Source: an uncultured Saprospiraceae bacterium
GTDB lineage: Bacteria > Bacteroidota > Bacteroidia > Chitinophagales > Saprospiraceae
Direction of reading: 5' to 3'
DNA length: 64,000 nt
Assembly: GCA_937959275.1 (NCBI GenBank)
Contig: CALGLU010000097.1
Coordinates: 1 to 64,000, forward strand
This document shows, in pieces, positions 54,601 to 64,000 of this stretch. Position 1 is the stretch's first letter; each line of letters opens with the position of its first letter. The notes beneath the pieces are model-generated. The model had not been told where the DNA came from. It saw only the letters and a list, made by a program, of their open reading frames with translations, and did not search any database. The translations under genes were made by a program, and so were the position numbers.

Positions 54601-57600
54601 ATGACTTACCTGAGATTTTTGAATCTGAAGTGCAGTATCATTTTATTGTGCTTAGTCAGTTTTCACACCAGTAACTATTCCAATCCTTTTAATTCCCCAA
54701 CACCCATATCCCAAGCTGACGGTGATGCCGATAATGACGGTATTCCAGATTTTGAAGATTTGGATAGCGATAATGATGGGATATTGGATATGGATGAAAA
54801 TGTCATCTGTGAGACAGTAGACTTATCCCCATTTAACGGAAGTACTGATGCATTAACAGATTTTAATGCAGCTATGATTACTGTTGGAGGCATCAATGGT
54901 GCATTGATTCAAGTCGAAGATCCTTTAGAAATAAATGGGTCTGCAAGCATCGATGAATTTTTTATTTCTAATGAGCATGTCCTGGATACAGGTAATGATT
55001 CTACAAGTTTATTGCTCGGTGTTGCACACCAACCAGGAGAAACGGGTCAGGCTAATTCTTTAGGAACAAACTATACATTTTCAAAACCAGTTTGTGGTTT
55101 CAATTTTAAACTATATGATATTGATAGAACTGATGAAGTACTCATCAATGCTTCACTGAATGGAGTTCCTGTAACGTATACAGTAACTAGACTTGGGCCT
55201 TGTTTGAATTATGATGCAGCTGCAAGCACGATTAATAGTATTTGTAATGTACAAGCTAGACCTTCAAATGGAAATGTTGCGGAGCATAGCGCTACCATTG
55301 TTTTCGATGGTTGCATTGATAGACTAGAATTTGATCTTTACGATTTCGGGACAGGAAATGGGGGGTCATTTACCTTTTTACCAGCACCAGACCCTGTCTG
55401 TGTAGGACTTGATACAGATTTGGATGGTATCCCTGATTTCATAGATTTAGATAGTGATAATGATGGTATTCCTGATGCGATTGAAGCATGTAGTGAATTG
55501 ACATTAACCTTAGAGGATTGTACGCTTGATAGTAACGGAGATGGTGTTTATGAAATGGATGGTGGTGTCAGCACTGGTGTGTTGGTTGACAGATGTGCAG
55601 ATGCTCCAGTGGACACAGATATGGATGGAATCCCTGATTTCTTAGACTTGGATAGTGATGGCGATGGTTGTTCAGATGCTATTGAAGGAGGAACAATAGA
55701 CACGAATCCAAATGTGACTGACACAGATGTTTCGGACGGTTACGCAGATCCTGCTGTGGCTGTCAATGATTGTGGATTAATCTTTCTAGCGGATGGTGTA
55801 AGTACAGAATGTCCGACTCCTACCTCTGACATATGGGTGGATGCTACAGTTGACGGATGTGAAGTCGGCATAGCAGGTCTTACAATAATGAAAGTAGGTA
55901 CTTTGGATGTTGGAGCAGATGGAGAAGCATCTGTAGGAGACATAATCACCTATACGTTTGAAGTTTGTAATACAGGTACTCTTGAATTAACAATGGTGAC
56001 AGTTGATGATCCATTGGTTACAGTTATGGGTGGACCAGTAACCATAGCAGCTATGGCCTGTGACAATATGAGTTTTACAGGTTCATATGCAATTACTGCG
56101 GACGATATTACGAATGCAGGTGTCATGAACACAGCGACTGCCATGGGTATGGATCCAGACGGCAATCCTGTAGACGGTACGGATGATGAAGCAGTACCAA
56201 TTGTAGCATCAGGCTCAATTGCTGTAGTTAAGACTGGTGTCTTCAATGATGAAAATGCAAATGGTGTTGCAGAAGCAGGAGAGACAATTAGCTATACATT
56301 TGTTGTTACAAATCCAAGTGCAGTCGAATTAACAGGTATTACAATAACTGATCCTCTTGTCACAGTGATAGGCGGCCCAATAACCTTGGCAGCAGGAGCA
56401 ATGGATGCGACGACATTTACGGGAACATATACAATTACTGCAACGGATATAACGAATGGTAATGTAGCCAATACAGCGACAGCAACGGGTATGGACCCAT
56501 CAGGTGAAACTGTTATGGGAGACAGTATGGAAGACGTGCCACTAGCTGGAGGTACTCCTGGTATTTCCATTGTCAAGACAGGTGTACTAGCAGATGAAAA
56601 CGGCAACGGCTTTTCAGAAGCAGGAGAAACAATAACGTATACATTTGTTGTGAACAATACGGGCGATGTTGAATTAACGGGTGTTACAGTGATGGATCCA
56701 CTTGTTACAGTTATGGGTGGGCCAATCACCTTAGCAGGTGGCGCATCAGATGCCACAACATTTACAGGAACATATACTATAACAGCCACAGACATAGCGA
56801 ATGGAAACGTCGCCAATACAGCAACGGCTTCTGGCATGGATCCATCAGGTGAAACTGTTATGGGAGACAGTATGGAAGACGTGCCACTAGCTGGAGGTAC
56901 TCCTGGTATTTCCATTGTCAAGACAGGTGTACTAGCAGATGAAAACGGCAACGGCTTTGCAGAAGCAGGAGAAACAATAACGTATACATTTGTTGTGAAC
57001 AATACGGGCGATGTTGAATTAACGGGTGTTACAGTGATGGATCCACTTGTTACAGTTATGGGTGGACCAATCACCTTAGCTGGTGGCGCATCAGATGCCA
57101 CAACATTTACTGGCACATATACGATAACAGCGACAGACATAACAAATGGAACCGTCGCTAATACAGCAACAGCTTCAGGTATGGATCCAACAGGCGGAAC
57201 AGTTATGGAAGAGAGTATGGAAGACATTCCTATTACGGGAGGAACTGCTGGAATTTCTATTGAAAAAATGGGCATGTTGATTGACTCGAATGGGGATGGT
57301 TTTGCACAAGCTGGAGAAACAATTGCATACACATTTACAGTCATAAATACAGGCACTTTAGATTTATTGAATGTAACCGTCACCGATCCAGTAGTAACTG
57401 TTGTAGGAGGCCCAATTGACCTTCCTGCTGGCCAGACAGACTCGAGCACCTTCACAGGTTCTTACACATTAACACAGGCAGACATAGATGCAGGTCCATT
57501 CATGAATACGGCAACTGTTAGTGGTGAGGACCCATCAGGTAATCCTATCGATGAAATGGATGAAGAAGAAACTGACTTACCTCAAAATCCTGCAGTCATG

Positions 57601-60600
57601 ATTATCAAAACAGGAATGTTAAATGATGAAAATGGTAATGGAATATCAGATGTTGGTGAGACAATTACATATATTTTTATTGTTACAAACACTGGTAATA
57701 CGACTCTTACAGGAGTCATTGTTACTGATCCACTCGTTGATGTTACTGGAAGCCCAATGACATTAGCACCAGGCGATGTAGACAATACATCTTACACAGG
57801 CACTTATGTACTAACTCAAGTTGATATTGAAGCAGGGGTTGTCAATAACGTAGCAACTGTAGAAGGTGCAGATCCAGATAGTGCTATTGTATCCGATACG
57901 GATGACGAACAAACACCTATCATCCAAGATCCAAACATCCTATTAACAAAAACAGGTACTTTCCAAGATGAAAATGGAGATGGCTTTGCAGATGCAGGTG
58001 AAACTATAGCCTACACATTTGTTGTCATGAATACTGGAAATGTAACCTTGACGAATGTCACAGTTAATGATCCATTGGTGACAGTTATTGGTGGCCCAAT
58101 TGCTGTGTTTATGCCAGGCCAAACTGATACAGATACGTTTACTGGTACCTATTCACTGACTCAAGCTGATATCGATGCAGGGGAGTTTGAAAATATAGCG
58201 GTGGCTTCAGGAACTGATCCAACTGGTGCACCAATAGAAGATGAGTCTGATGATCCACAAAACCCAACGGACGATGATCCAGATGGTGATGGAGATCCTG
58301 ATGATCCAACAGTCATCCCTACTTCTCAAAATCCAATGATTTCAATTTTAAAAACAGGCACATTTGTAGATGGCAATGGCGATGGTTTTGCTCAACCAGG
58401 TGAAACAATTACATACGCATTTACAATTACAAATACAGGAAACGTAACCTTAACTGATATCACCGTTACAGATAACTTAGTAACTGTCAATGGAGGTCCG
58501 ATTCCATTACTAGCACCAGGACAATCTGATAACAGCACTTTTACGGCTAGCTATACGATAACCCAAGCAGATATTGATTCTGGCGGAATAGAAAATTCAG
58601 CATTAGCGACTGGTACCGATCCAAACGGAGATCCAGTGACTGATATTTCTGATGATCCACAAAACCCAGAAGATGTAGATCCTGATGGAGATGGAAATCC
58701 TGACGACCCTACGTTTACACCAGTCCCATTGAATCCGATGATCTCTATTTTAAAAACAGGCACATTCCAAGATGAAAATGGTGACGGATTCTCACAACCG
58801 GGAGAAACGATTAGTTACTCCTTTGTCATTACGAATACTGGTAATGTTACACTAACTAATGTAAATGTAACAGATGCACTTGTGACTGTGAGCGGGACTC
58901 CTATCCCATCGTTAGCCCCTGGTGAATCTAATAGCACGGCCTATACAGCTACCTACACAATTACTCAAGCAGATATTGATGCTGGCGTTTTAGAAAACAC
59001 AGCCATTGCTACAGGTACTGATCCAAGTGGAAATCCAACAATGGATATGTCAGATGATCCTCAAAACCCAACTGATGATGATCCTGATGGAGATGGAGAT
59101 CCAGATGATCCAACGATGACGACATTGCCACAGAATCCAGATATCTCATTACTTAAAGTTGGTACATTCAATGATGAGAATGGTGATGGATTTGGTCAAC
59201 CTGGAGAAACAATCAGCTATGCATTTACAGTCTCAAACACTGGAAACGTAACATTGACAAATGTGACTGTAAATGACCCATTAGTCGCTGTCCAGGGTGG
59301 TCCAATTGCAACGTTCCCTCCAGGAGCAGTTGACAATACAACGTTCTCTGGCACATATAGCATCACACAATTAGATATAGACACAGGACTCATTGAAAAT
59401 ACAGCATTAGCTACAGGTACAGATCCTAATGGTAATACTGTTGAAGACGATTCTGATGATCCACAAAACCCCGCAGATGATGATCCTGATGGAGATGGAG
59501 ATCCAGATGATCCAACAATAATTCCAGTCGGTCAAAATCCATTAATCGAGATTGTCAAAATTGGAACATTCCAGGATGAAAATGGAGATGGATTTGCTGA
59601 TATTGGTGAGACGATCAGGTATCAGTTCATTGTTACAAATACTGGAAATGTTACGCTGACAAATGTTGTGGTCACAGATGAACTAGTCTTGGTTTCAGGA
59701 GGTGTAATTACCACCTTAAGTCCAGGAGAGATCGATGATACGATGATCGGCATATACGTTCTAACAGAAGCTGACTTGGCTAATTTATCCTATGTAAATA
59801 GCGCAACTGCTACAGGACAAGATCCAAATGGTATGGATGTTACTGATATATCAGATGATCCACAAAACCCAACAGATAATGACACAGAAGGAGACGGAGA
59901 ACCAGATGATCCAACCGTTGTACCCTATTGCGGTATTGTATTGGACATGGTTATTGCTCCACCATTTCAATGTTTAACTGATTTGCCATTAGATGCAGAT
60001 GCAAGTGGTACTGTCATCAGCCCGACTGGCTATGAGACAATCTATTTATTAACATCTCAACCTGGGGGAATTATTGAGCAAATCAGTACAAACCCTAACA
60101 ACTTCGTTGTTAGTGAAGTTGGAGTATATACCATTCATACATTTGTTGCAGAATTAGATAGTCCTGCTGATCCTAACTTCTTTGATTTAGCGACAATAGC
60201 ATTTGGCCAAACTCAGATTATCGATGTGTTCAACTTTATTCGCACAGAGATTTGTGCAGACCTTAATTTAGTGGGTACCACTATAAATGTGGGTATTTGT
60301 AATGTTAATCTTGAAAAAGAGCAGGTCTTTGAAGAATTGTTTGAAGATGAAGATGTGGCACTCACCTTTGATCTAACAATTACAAATAATGGTGATTATG
60401 ACTTAATCGATCTAAATCTTGAAGATGATATTGTTTTCTTACCAATTGCATATCCTTTGACTGCTATGAACGAAAACAACATGGAAGTGACGATCACAAA
60501 TGTCGATGCGACACAGTTACCGACATTAAATCCTGGATATAATGGTGCATCAGACATAGACCTATTAGATGGTATGTCAGGCTTCCTTAGACCTGGAGAA

Positions 60601-63600
60601 TCGTTTATCATTTCGTTTACAACTGAAACCAGTGTATTCAAATACAGACAAGCTTTTAATATTTTCCAAACGAATCAGGCTTTCATTTCTGGTACGCATA
60701 TCGATCCTAATGGTAATATAATAGATACAGTTGACGATTTTTCTGATGACCCAACGGTGTTTACAGATAATGATATAGATGGTGATGGTGATCCAGATGA
60801 TCCAACGCCAATTTTGATACCTGTTTGTGATGAATTAGTATGTAACAATGATCTAGTCATCAGTTTACCTGCAAATTGCCGATTAGAAGTGACACCTGAT
60901 ATGTTATTAGAAAATCCTTCACCACTAGGTAATTATACGATTAACTTTTTCAATCCAGACGGAGAGCCTATTGGTAATATCTTAACTGAAGAATTCGTTT
61001 TCGTCCAATTGCTCTTTAATTTAGATTGTAGCCAAGGTTCTTGTTGGGGACATGCAGTGATTGAAGCAAATCAAGTTCCACAACTTGAAGCGCCGTGTGA
61101 AGTGGATGAGAATGGTGTTATTCCAGCTGATTGTATCATTTGGTGTGATCCAGGCTATTACCCTTCGATCATCGTTTCACCTCAAGAAGTAGAAGATGCA
61201 TTTGGGGATTGTGGACCAGATCTATTGTCTTTAAATGTTGATGAGAGCAGAACAGGTGATTTATGTGATGAAAATGGAGAAATTGTAACACTTGTATATA
61301 CTGCAAAAGTTGAAAGACATGGCAGAGTTGAAACTGTTGATGTCTTAACTCAACAGTACGCTATCCAGAAAATCAATATTGATATTGATGAAAACGGAAT
61401 TAATGCAATTTTCTCATTCCCTGAAGATGTCATTATAGATTGTGATAGCGCACCTGATATGGAAATCGATTCATCGATAGCATTATATTCTCCTGAATAT
61501 TTATCCTATTTGATCGATGGCTTTGATGCCTTCCCATTCTATTATAATATCCATGAGATTGTAGCAGATACAACAATCACTGCGGATACGATACAAGTGG
61601 TTGATGAGACGATGTTTACATTAAGAGACACCATGGTTAAGGAAGATATCGGTGGAGAAGAAGTATGGGTTGTCATTACACTTGTTGACAAACCTTTGGT
61701 TGATTCAATATCCTTTGATACGCTCATTAATAATTTTGCGCATCCTAAGGTGCCTGTTTTTGATATCAATTGTAACACTGCATCGTCGTATACAGATATA
61801 GAATTTGAAGCTTGCGGTAATGGAAGAAAGATTGTAAGAACTTGGACAGTACTTGACTGGTGTGATTCTGATATCTTTATTTCTGGCAAGCAAACGATCG
61901 AGATTAGAGACCTTACTGCTCCTCAAATAGTGGTTGAAAGTAATGGTGAATTAGTTCCAGTAACCATGTTGAATGATGTTATAGTGAATATAGAGCCGTT
62001 TACGTGTTCTGGTATTTATAAATTACCAACCTTAAATATTGTTGATAATTGCGACACTGAAACTAGCATCGAGTGGTATCCAGAAGATGGAGTTGTAGGT
62101 GCTGATTTCATAACAGATCTATGGTTCGAGCAGAGTCCAATCCATGTTATAGGAACCGTTTATGATGATTGTATGAATTCTACAGAATTCCATTTCAACA
62201 TTATTATTCAAGATGATACACCTCCAGTTGCTGTTTGTGAGACTGCTTTGAATGTGTCATTGACTCATAATGCATTAGAACAATCTGGTATTGCAAAAGT
62301 ATATGCAACGGATATAGATGAAGGAAGTCATGATTCAGAATGCGGTAAAGTAACCCTATCTGTTGTGCGACTAGAAGATTGGTCTGATGTCGTGAGAGAT
62401 TGCCAAAATCGAATTGTGGGCTATCAACCTGTGAGTTGCTTCCCATTAACAAATGATGTTGATTTAGGAGAGCCTGCTAATAAGGATGATTGTGTAAGTA
62501 CAGGTGAGAATATTGGTCAAATTACATTCGCTGGAGATCATGTTAAATTCTGCTGTGAAGACTTAGGAAAATCAATTCCTGTGGTTTTAATTGTAGAAGA
62601 TGAGCAAGGAAATATCAATCAATGTATTACATATGTACAAGTAGATGATAAATCCATACCGAGTATATTATGTACAGATCAAGTTGTTTCGTGTGTGGAC
62701 GGAGATCAGCTGTTAACACCAGCTATGTTAGGTGCATCTTGCCCTAGAGAAAACCCAATCGAAGTAGAGTTACTCGGAGAATCAAGGAGCACGAATGTAT
62801 GTGCAGGAGGTCAGGTCGTTAGAGAGTGGTTTATTGATTTGGATCATAGTGGAGATTTTTCTTCAGGTGATCCATTCTGTACGCAGATTGTTTCAGTTGC
62901 TGCTGACGATTCATTTGATCCATATACGATCAAGTGGCCTAAGTACTATGATGATAAATCAGTAAGTGGTGTTAATGTTGAGTGTAATGATGAAGGTGAA
63001 GTAGTTGAGACACCATCATCAGTATCAATGGGCGAAACATCTGTTTGTGTACCGGATGAAGTGATCGACATCCCCGTATGGTGTGACACTAATTGCGGAT
63101 TAGTCGGTTATACAATGGATTCAGATACGATCATAGCTTCTGATGCTTGCCTTAAAATCATTAGAAGATGGACAATTGTTGACTGGTGTTTATATGACCC
63201 AAATGCTAGTAATTTTGACGATGACAATGATAGCGGAAGAGATAGCTTTATTGCAGTAGAAGACTGGGCACAAGGCGAGTGCGTTGCATGTCCAATTTAT
63301 GGACCGGCAATAGCAGACCCTGTGTACTTCAGATATGAAAACGTTGAGAAAGATGGTTACTATACCTTTGACCAAGTGATTGTCGTTAATGATGATTCAA
63401 GACCAGAAATTATAGCACCAGCAGAATTTCAAGTCAATACATCTGGTGGTATTCTAAAAGGAGACCAAGCCAACCTCCCGGATGGTTTTGATCAAAATTT
63501 GGCCTGTGTTGGTTCAGACGTAATCGTTGCGTCTGCTAGTGATTACTGTGATGGAGAGATGACAGGTGCTAATCATTTACAGTGGCAAATTTATGTCAGA

Positions 63601-64000
63601 AATGGCACTGAAATTTTAGCTTCTAAAACTGTAAGAGGCCCAGAAGCTACCATGACAGCTCCAGAAGCAAGTCCAGGTACTGTATATGAAATCCAATGGA
63701 TCGTAAAAGATGGATGCGGAAATGAAACATCCACAATAACAGAGGTAAGTTATGTAGATCGTTCAGCTCCTACTCCATTCTGTATTGCTGGACTGACCTC
63801 ATCGTTTAACTCTACAACAGGTTCTGTTGTGGTTTGGGCAACGGAGTTTGATTTTGGAAGTACTGATAATTGTACGCCAGCTGAAGATTTACGATTTAGC
63901 ATCATGAGTCCTGGTGAAACACCAATCAATCCGTCAGACGCTGCCTTTTCTTCGCAGTCGAGTATTGAAGTTAGTTGTGCAAATGCAAGCAACTTCACAG
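54601..64000 (+). CDS. Giant repetitive surface (adhesin-like) protein, C-terminus beyond the window
   Basis: The frame opens at ATG 54601 (MTYLRFLNLKCSIILLCLVS, a signal peptide) and stays open to the last base, so at least 3,133 residues are present. In order: Ca-binding TSP3-like motifs (DADNDGIPDFEDLDSDNDG), a beta-domain (~55-260, Cys in KPVCGF), and more TSP3 motifs (DGIPDFIDLDSDNDGIPD). Then come 11 tandem DUF11/DUF7507-type repeats (~420-1780), and a long region with HYR-like or Ig-like domains carrying many paired Cys and lines such as RTWTVLDWC and RRWTIVDWC. This layout is typical of very large secreted or gliding-associated proteins of Bacteroidota, usually sent out by the type IX system, but the sorting C-terminus is not in view. 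A role in attachment is inferred. Confidence 0.9.
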   Translation, partial: MTYLRFLNLKCSIILLCLVSFHTSNYSNPFNSPTPISQADGDADNDGIPDFEDLDSDNDGILDMDENVICETVDLSPFNGSTDALTDFNAAMITVGGINGALIQVEDPLEINGSASIDEFFISNEHVLDTGNDSTSLLLGVAHQPGETGQANSLGTNYTFSKPVCGFNFKLYDIDRTDEVLINASLNGVPVTYTVTRLGPCLNYDAAASTINSICNVQARPSNGNVAEHSATIVFDGCIDRLEFDLYDFGTGNGGSFTFLPAPDPVCVGLDTDLDGIPDFIDLDSDNDGIPDAIEACSELTLTLEDCTLDSNGDGVYEMDGGVSTGVLVDRCADAPVDTDMDGIPDFLDLDSDGDGCSDAIEGGTIDTNPNVTDTDVSDGYADPAVAVNDCGLIFLADGVSTECPTPTSDIWVDATVDGCEVGIAGLTIMKVGTLDVGADGEASVGDIITYTFEVCNTGTLELTMVTVDDPLVTVMGGPVTIAAMACDNMSFTGSYAITADDITNAGVMNTATAMGMDPDGNPVDGTDDEAVPIVASGSIAVVKTGVFNDENANGVAEAGETISYTFVVTNPSAVELTGITITDPLVTVIGGPITLAAGAMDATTFTGTYTITATDITNGNVANTATATGMDPSGETVMGDSMEDVPLAGGTPGISIVKTGVLADENGNGFSEAGETITYTFVVNNTGDVELTGVTVMDPLVTVMGGPITLAGGASDATTFTGTYTITATDIANGNVANTATASGMDPSGETVMGDSMEDVPLAGGTPGISIVKTGVLADENGNGFAEAGETITYTFVVNNTGDVELTGVTVMDPLVTVMGGPITLAGGASDATTFTGTYTITATDITNGTVANTATASGMDPTGGTVMEESMEDIPITGGTAGISIEKMGMLIDSNGDGFAQAGETIAYTFTVINTGTLDLLNVTVTDPVVTVVGGPIDLPAGQTDSSTFTGSYTLTQADIDAGPFMNTATVSGEDPSGNPIDEMDEEETDLPQNPAVMIIKTGMLNDENGNGISDVGETITYIFIVTNTGNTTLTGVIVTDPLVDVTGSPMTLAPGDVDNTSYTGTYVLTQVDIEAGVVNNVATVEGADPDSAIVSDTDDEQTPIIQDPNILLTKTGTFQDENGDGFADAGETIAYTFVVMNTGNVTLTNVTVNDPLVTVIGGPIAVFMPGQTDTDTFTGTYSLTQADIDAGEFENIAVASGTDPTGAPIEDESDDPQNPTDDDPDGDGDPDDPTVIPTSQNPMISILKTGTFVDGNGDGFAQPGETITYAFTITNTGNVTLTDITVTDNLVTVNGGPIPLLAPGQSDNSTFTASYTITQADIDSGGIENSALATGTDPNGDPVTDISDDPQNPEDVDPDGDGNPDDPTFTPVPLNPMISILKTGTFQDENGDGFSQPGETISYSFVITNTGNVTLTNVNVTDALVTVSGTPIPSLAPGESNSTAYTATYTITQADIDAGVLENTAIATGTDPSGNPTMDMSDDPQNPTDDDPDGDGDPDDPTMTTLPQNPDISLLKVGTFNDENGDGFGQPGETISYAFTVSNTGNVTLTNVTVNDPLVAVQGGPIATFPPGAVDNTTFSGTYSITQLDIDTGLIENTALATGTDPNGNTVEDDSDDPQNPADDDPDGDGDPDDPTIIPVGQNPLIEIVKIGTFQDENGDGFADIGETIRYQFIVTNTGNVTLTNVVVTDELVLVSGGVITTLSPGEIDDTMIGIYVLTEADLANLSYVNSATATGQDPNGMDVTDISDDPQNPTDNDTEGDGEPDDPTVVPYCGIVLDMVIAPPFQCLTDLPLDADASGTVISPTGYETIYLLTSQPGGIIEQISTNPNNFVVSEVGVYTIHTFVAELDSPADPNFFDLATIAFGQTQIIDVFNFIRTEICADLNLVGTTINVGICNVNLEKEQVFEELFEDEDVALTFDLTITNNGDYDLIDLNLEDDIVFLPIAYPLTAMNENNMEVTITNVDATQLPTLNPGYNGASDIDLLDGMSGFLRPGESFIISFTTETSVFKYRQAFNIFQTNQAFISGTHIDPNGNIIDTVDDFSDDPTVFTDNDIDGDGDPDDPTPILIPVCDELVCNNDLVISLPANCRLEVTPDMLLENPSPLGNYTINFFNPDGEPIGNILTEEFVFVQLLFNLDCSQGSCWGHAVIEANQVPQLEAPCEVDENGVIPADCIIWCDPGYYPSIIVSPQEVEDAFGDCGPDLLSLNVDESRTGDLCDENGEIVTLVYTAKVERHGRVETVDVLTQQYAIQKINIDIDENGINAIFSFPEDVIIDCDSAPDMEIDSSIALYSPEYLSYLIDGFDAFPFYYNIHEIVADTTITADTIQVVDETMFTLRDTMVKEDIGGEEVWVVITLVDKPLVDSISFDTLINNFAHPKVPVFDINCNTASSYTDIEFEACGNGRKIVRTWTVLDWCDSDIFISGKQTIEIRDLTAPQIVVESNGELVPVTMLNDVIVNIEPFTCSGIYKLPTLNIVDNCDTETSIEWYPEDGVVGADFITDLWFEQSPIHVIGTVYDDCMNSTEFHFNIIIQDDTPPVAVCETALNVSLTHNALEQSGIAKVYATDIDEGSHDSECGKVTLSVVRLEDWSDVVRDCQNRIVGYQPVSCFPLTNDVDLGEPANKDDCVSTGENIGQITFAGDHVKFCCEDLGKSIPVVLIVEDEQGNINQCITYVQVDDKSIPSILCTDQVVSCVDGDQLLTPAMLGASCPRENPIEVELLGESRSTNVCAGGQVVREWFIDLDHSGDFSSGDPFCTQIVSVAADDSFDPYTIKWPKYYDDKSVSGVNVECNDEGEVVETPSSVSMGETSVCVPDEVIDIPVWCDTNCGLVGYTMDSDTIIASDACLKIIRRWTIVDWCLYDPNASNFDDDNDSGRDSFIAVEDWAQGECVACPIYGPAIADPVYFRYENVEKDGYYTFDQVIVVNDDSRPEIIAPAEFQVNTSGGILKGDQANLPDGFDQNLACVGSDVIVASASDYCDGEMTGANHLQWQIYVRNGTEILASKTVRGPEATMTAPEASPGTVYEIQWIVKDGCGNETSTITEVSYVDRSAPTPFCIAGLTSSFNSTTGSVVVWATEFDFGSTDNCTPAEDLRFSIMSPGETPINPSDAAFSSQSSIEVSCANASNFT
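55864..59935 (+). repeat. Eleven tandem ~345-400-bp coding repeats (DUF11/DUF7507 type)
   Basis: Units start near 55870, 56215, 56560, 56905, 57250, 57595, 57940, 58338, 58738, 59140 and 59545. Each encodes I..KTG.f.DENGDG.a..GETI.YTF.V.NTGN..LT.V.V.DPLV followed by a GGP(I) and FTGTYTIT strand block. The first seven are 345 bp apart (115 aa). From the seventh on, units are ~400 bp because of an added Asp/Pro-rich insert (DDPQNP, DPDGDGDPDDPT). Units 3 and 4 are almost identical at base level over more than 200 bp. Confidence 0.9.

Noticed and set aside
56292-57455. Long minus-strand ORF (387 codons) inside the giant gene
   Set aside because: A shadow of the repetitive plus-strand reading frame; its repeats (ITVTSGSITV-like) mirror the sense repeats.
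1-64000. tRNA or rRNA genes
   Set aside because: No cloverleaf or rRNA-like conserved sequence was recognised by eye; a covariance-model scan would be needed to exclude one fully.

Overview
The window reads as a chromosomal segment of an AT-rich Bacteroidota, most likely a Saprospiraceae-like lineage. The signs are several promoters resembling the TTG / TAnnTTTG Bacteroidetes type, a one-protein hybrid two-component regulator, many secreted multidomain proteins with TSP3, pectin-lyase-like and C-terminal sorting-type domains, almost no Shine-Dalgarno sites, and a 47-bp CRISPR repeat of the kind seen with type II-C systems in this phylum. The lineage is inferred from gene content only.

Layout. 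1-508: end of a CRISPR array running off the left edge (7 repeats, 6 spacers, no cas genes in view). 541-740: four tandem palindromic repeats. 750-1777: wrecked TPR histidine kinase. 2189-4681: small secreted protein and rarA. 4867-17431: the most striking region, a three-gene cassette (DUF1800 protein, Tat-exported DUF1501 protein, surface protein with a c-type heme motif, TSP3 repeats and sorting-type C-terminus) present twice in direct orientation. The copies are separated by about 700 bp of non-coding sequence that holds two MITE-like inverted-repeat elements. 18025-21772: secreted zinc metalloprotease, small membrane protein, DUF4412-like protein. 21974-26430 (minus): a two-gene operon of trypsin-like protease and S74-chaperone fibre protein, plus a collapsed, frameshifted duplicate of the same operon. 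26915-31120: hybrid two-component regulator. 31709-36598: large M43 metalloprotease-like surface protein with an internal 1.1-kb duplication. 36993-41399: outer-membrane beta-barrel receptor divergent from a LytS/LytTR two-component pair.

41547-53065 is mostly housekeeping: NUDIX hydrolase / pyrE, M42 aminopeptidase, a UbiA-like membrane protein with a probable 5' frameshift, a beta-barrel + DUF3179 pair, then a minus-strand run of prolyl oligopeptidase, cdaA, M20 dipeptidase, FKBP isomerase and trmD. 53224-54300 is a coiled-coil secreted protein. 54601 to the right edge is a giant repetitive adhesin-like protein, open for more than 3,130 codons with no stop.

The best candidate for an undescribed system is the duplicated DUF1800-DUF1501-heme protein cassette. 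Each copy supplies a Sec-exported partner, a Tat-exported (therefore pre-folded, possibly cofactor-bearing) partner and a surface protein with a CXXCH motif, which suggests an extracellular redox or degradation complex. Other notable points are structured palindromic repeats with compensatory changes, a 168-bp dispersed repeat in inverted orientation, a protease/fibre operon duplicate that collapsed into an in-frame fusion, and a cdaA gene with no ordinary start codon lying in frame behind the upstream gene's stop.
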